In this document: positions 15,150 through 15,166 of the stretch, one piece after another
How the letters are laid out: every line of letters starts with the position of its first letter
Numbering within the stretch: the stretch's first letter is position 1
DNA from: CAYMJA01 sp964391095
Lineage (GTDB): Bacteria; Patescibacteriota; Minisyncoccia; Minisyncoccales; GWA2-38-27
Reading direction: 5' to 3'
NCBI GenBank assembly: GCA_964391095.1
Contig: CAYMJA010000012.1
Span: 1-15,166, forward strand
DNA length: 15,166 bases
The notes under the pieces: model-generated
What the model was told of the DNA's origin: nothing
Seen by the model: the letters and a program-made list of their open reading frames with translations, nothing else
Databases searched by the model: none
Made by a program: the position numbers and the translations under genes

Positions 15150-15166
15150 TTCTGCCACATCCTTTT

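Overview
The window is about 15 kb of AT-rich DNA in which every supported gene lies on the minus strand, so transcription runs from the right edge to the left. The gene content fits a small-genome bacterium of the Patescibacteria/CPR type: a lamin-tail surface protein, an HtrA pair, ClpB, membrane-anchored envelope enzymes, a lone Y1 transposase, many genes without a Shine-Dalgarno sequence, and abundant compact hairpins. This placement is inference; there is no rRNA or other marker gene to prove it.

Layout in the direction of transcription. (1) 15149-14925: a small coiled-coil protein with its own terminator. (2) 14769-8421: a cell-envelope cluster made of a GT-B type glycosyltransferase, an EamA transporter, a DUF1460-type peptidoglycan amidase, a membrane-anchored TIM-barrel glycoside hydrolase, a GT2 glycosyltransferase and a catalytically intact HtrA protease. 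The first three are nearly fused (13-bp overlap, then a 1-bp gap). A probable 35-residue membrane peptide follows, then a bidirectional terminator. (3) 8121-7909: a basic helical 70-residue protein of unknown function with its own SD and terminator. (4) 7780-6476: a DAHP synthase gene (first step of the shikimate pathway) with a long leader. The leader holds a possible 9-codon ORF and four mutually complementary strands, arranged like an attenuator. (5) 6406-2906: ClpB, a perfect 48-bp palindrome at its stop codon, then a membrane-anchored HtrA-like protein in which all three catalytic residues are replaced. (6) 2904-2098: a REP-associated tyrosine transposase between two exact, inverted 25-bp hairpin copies. 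(7) 2029-1: a membrane-anchored coiled-coil protein with three lamin-tail domains and a run of 20 glutamates, cut by the window edge.

Two themes link the genes. Protein quality control is represented by ClpB, an active HtrA and an apparently dead HtrA. Envelope glycan handling is represented by two glycosyltransferases, a transporter, an amidase and a glycoside hydrolase. The observations most worth a second look are the structured leader of the DAHP synthase gene, the HtrA-like pseudoprotease, the ClpB carrying an LGF loop where ClpC-type partners of ClpP carry theirs, and a palindromic in-frame insertion in the glycoside hydrolase. I saw no CRISPR array, tRNA, rRNA or prophage.
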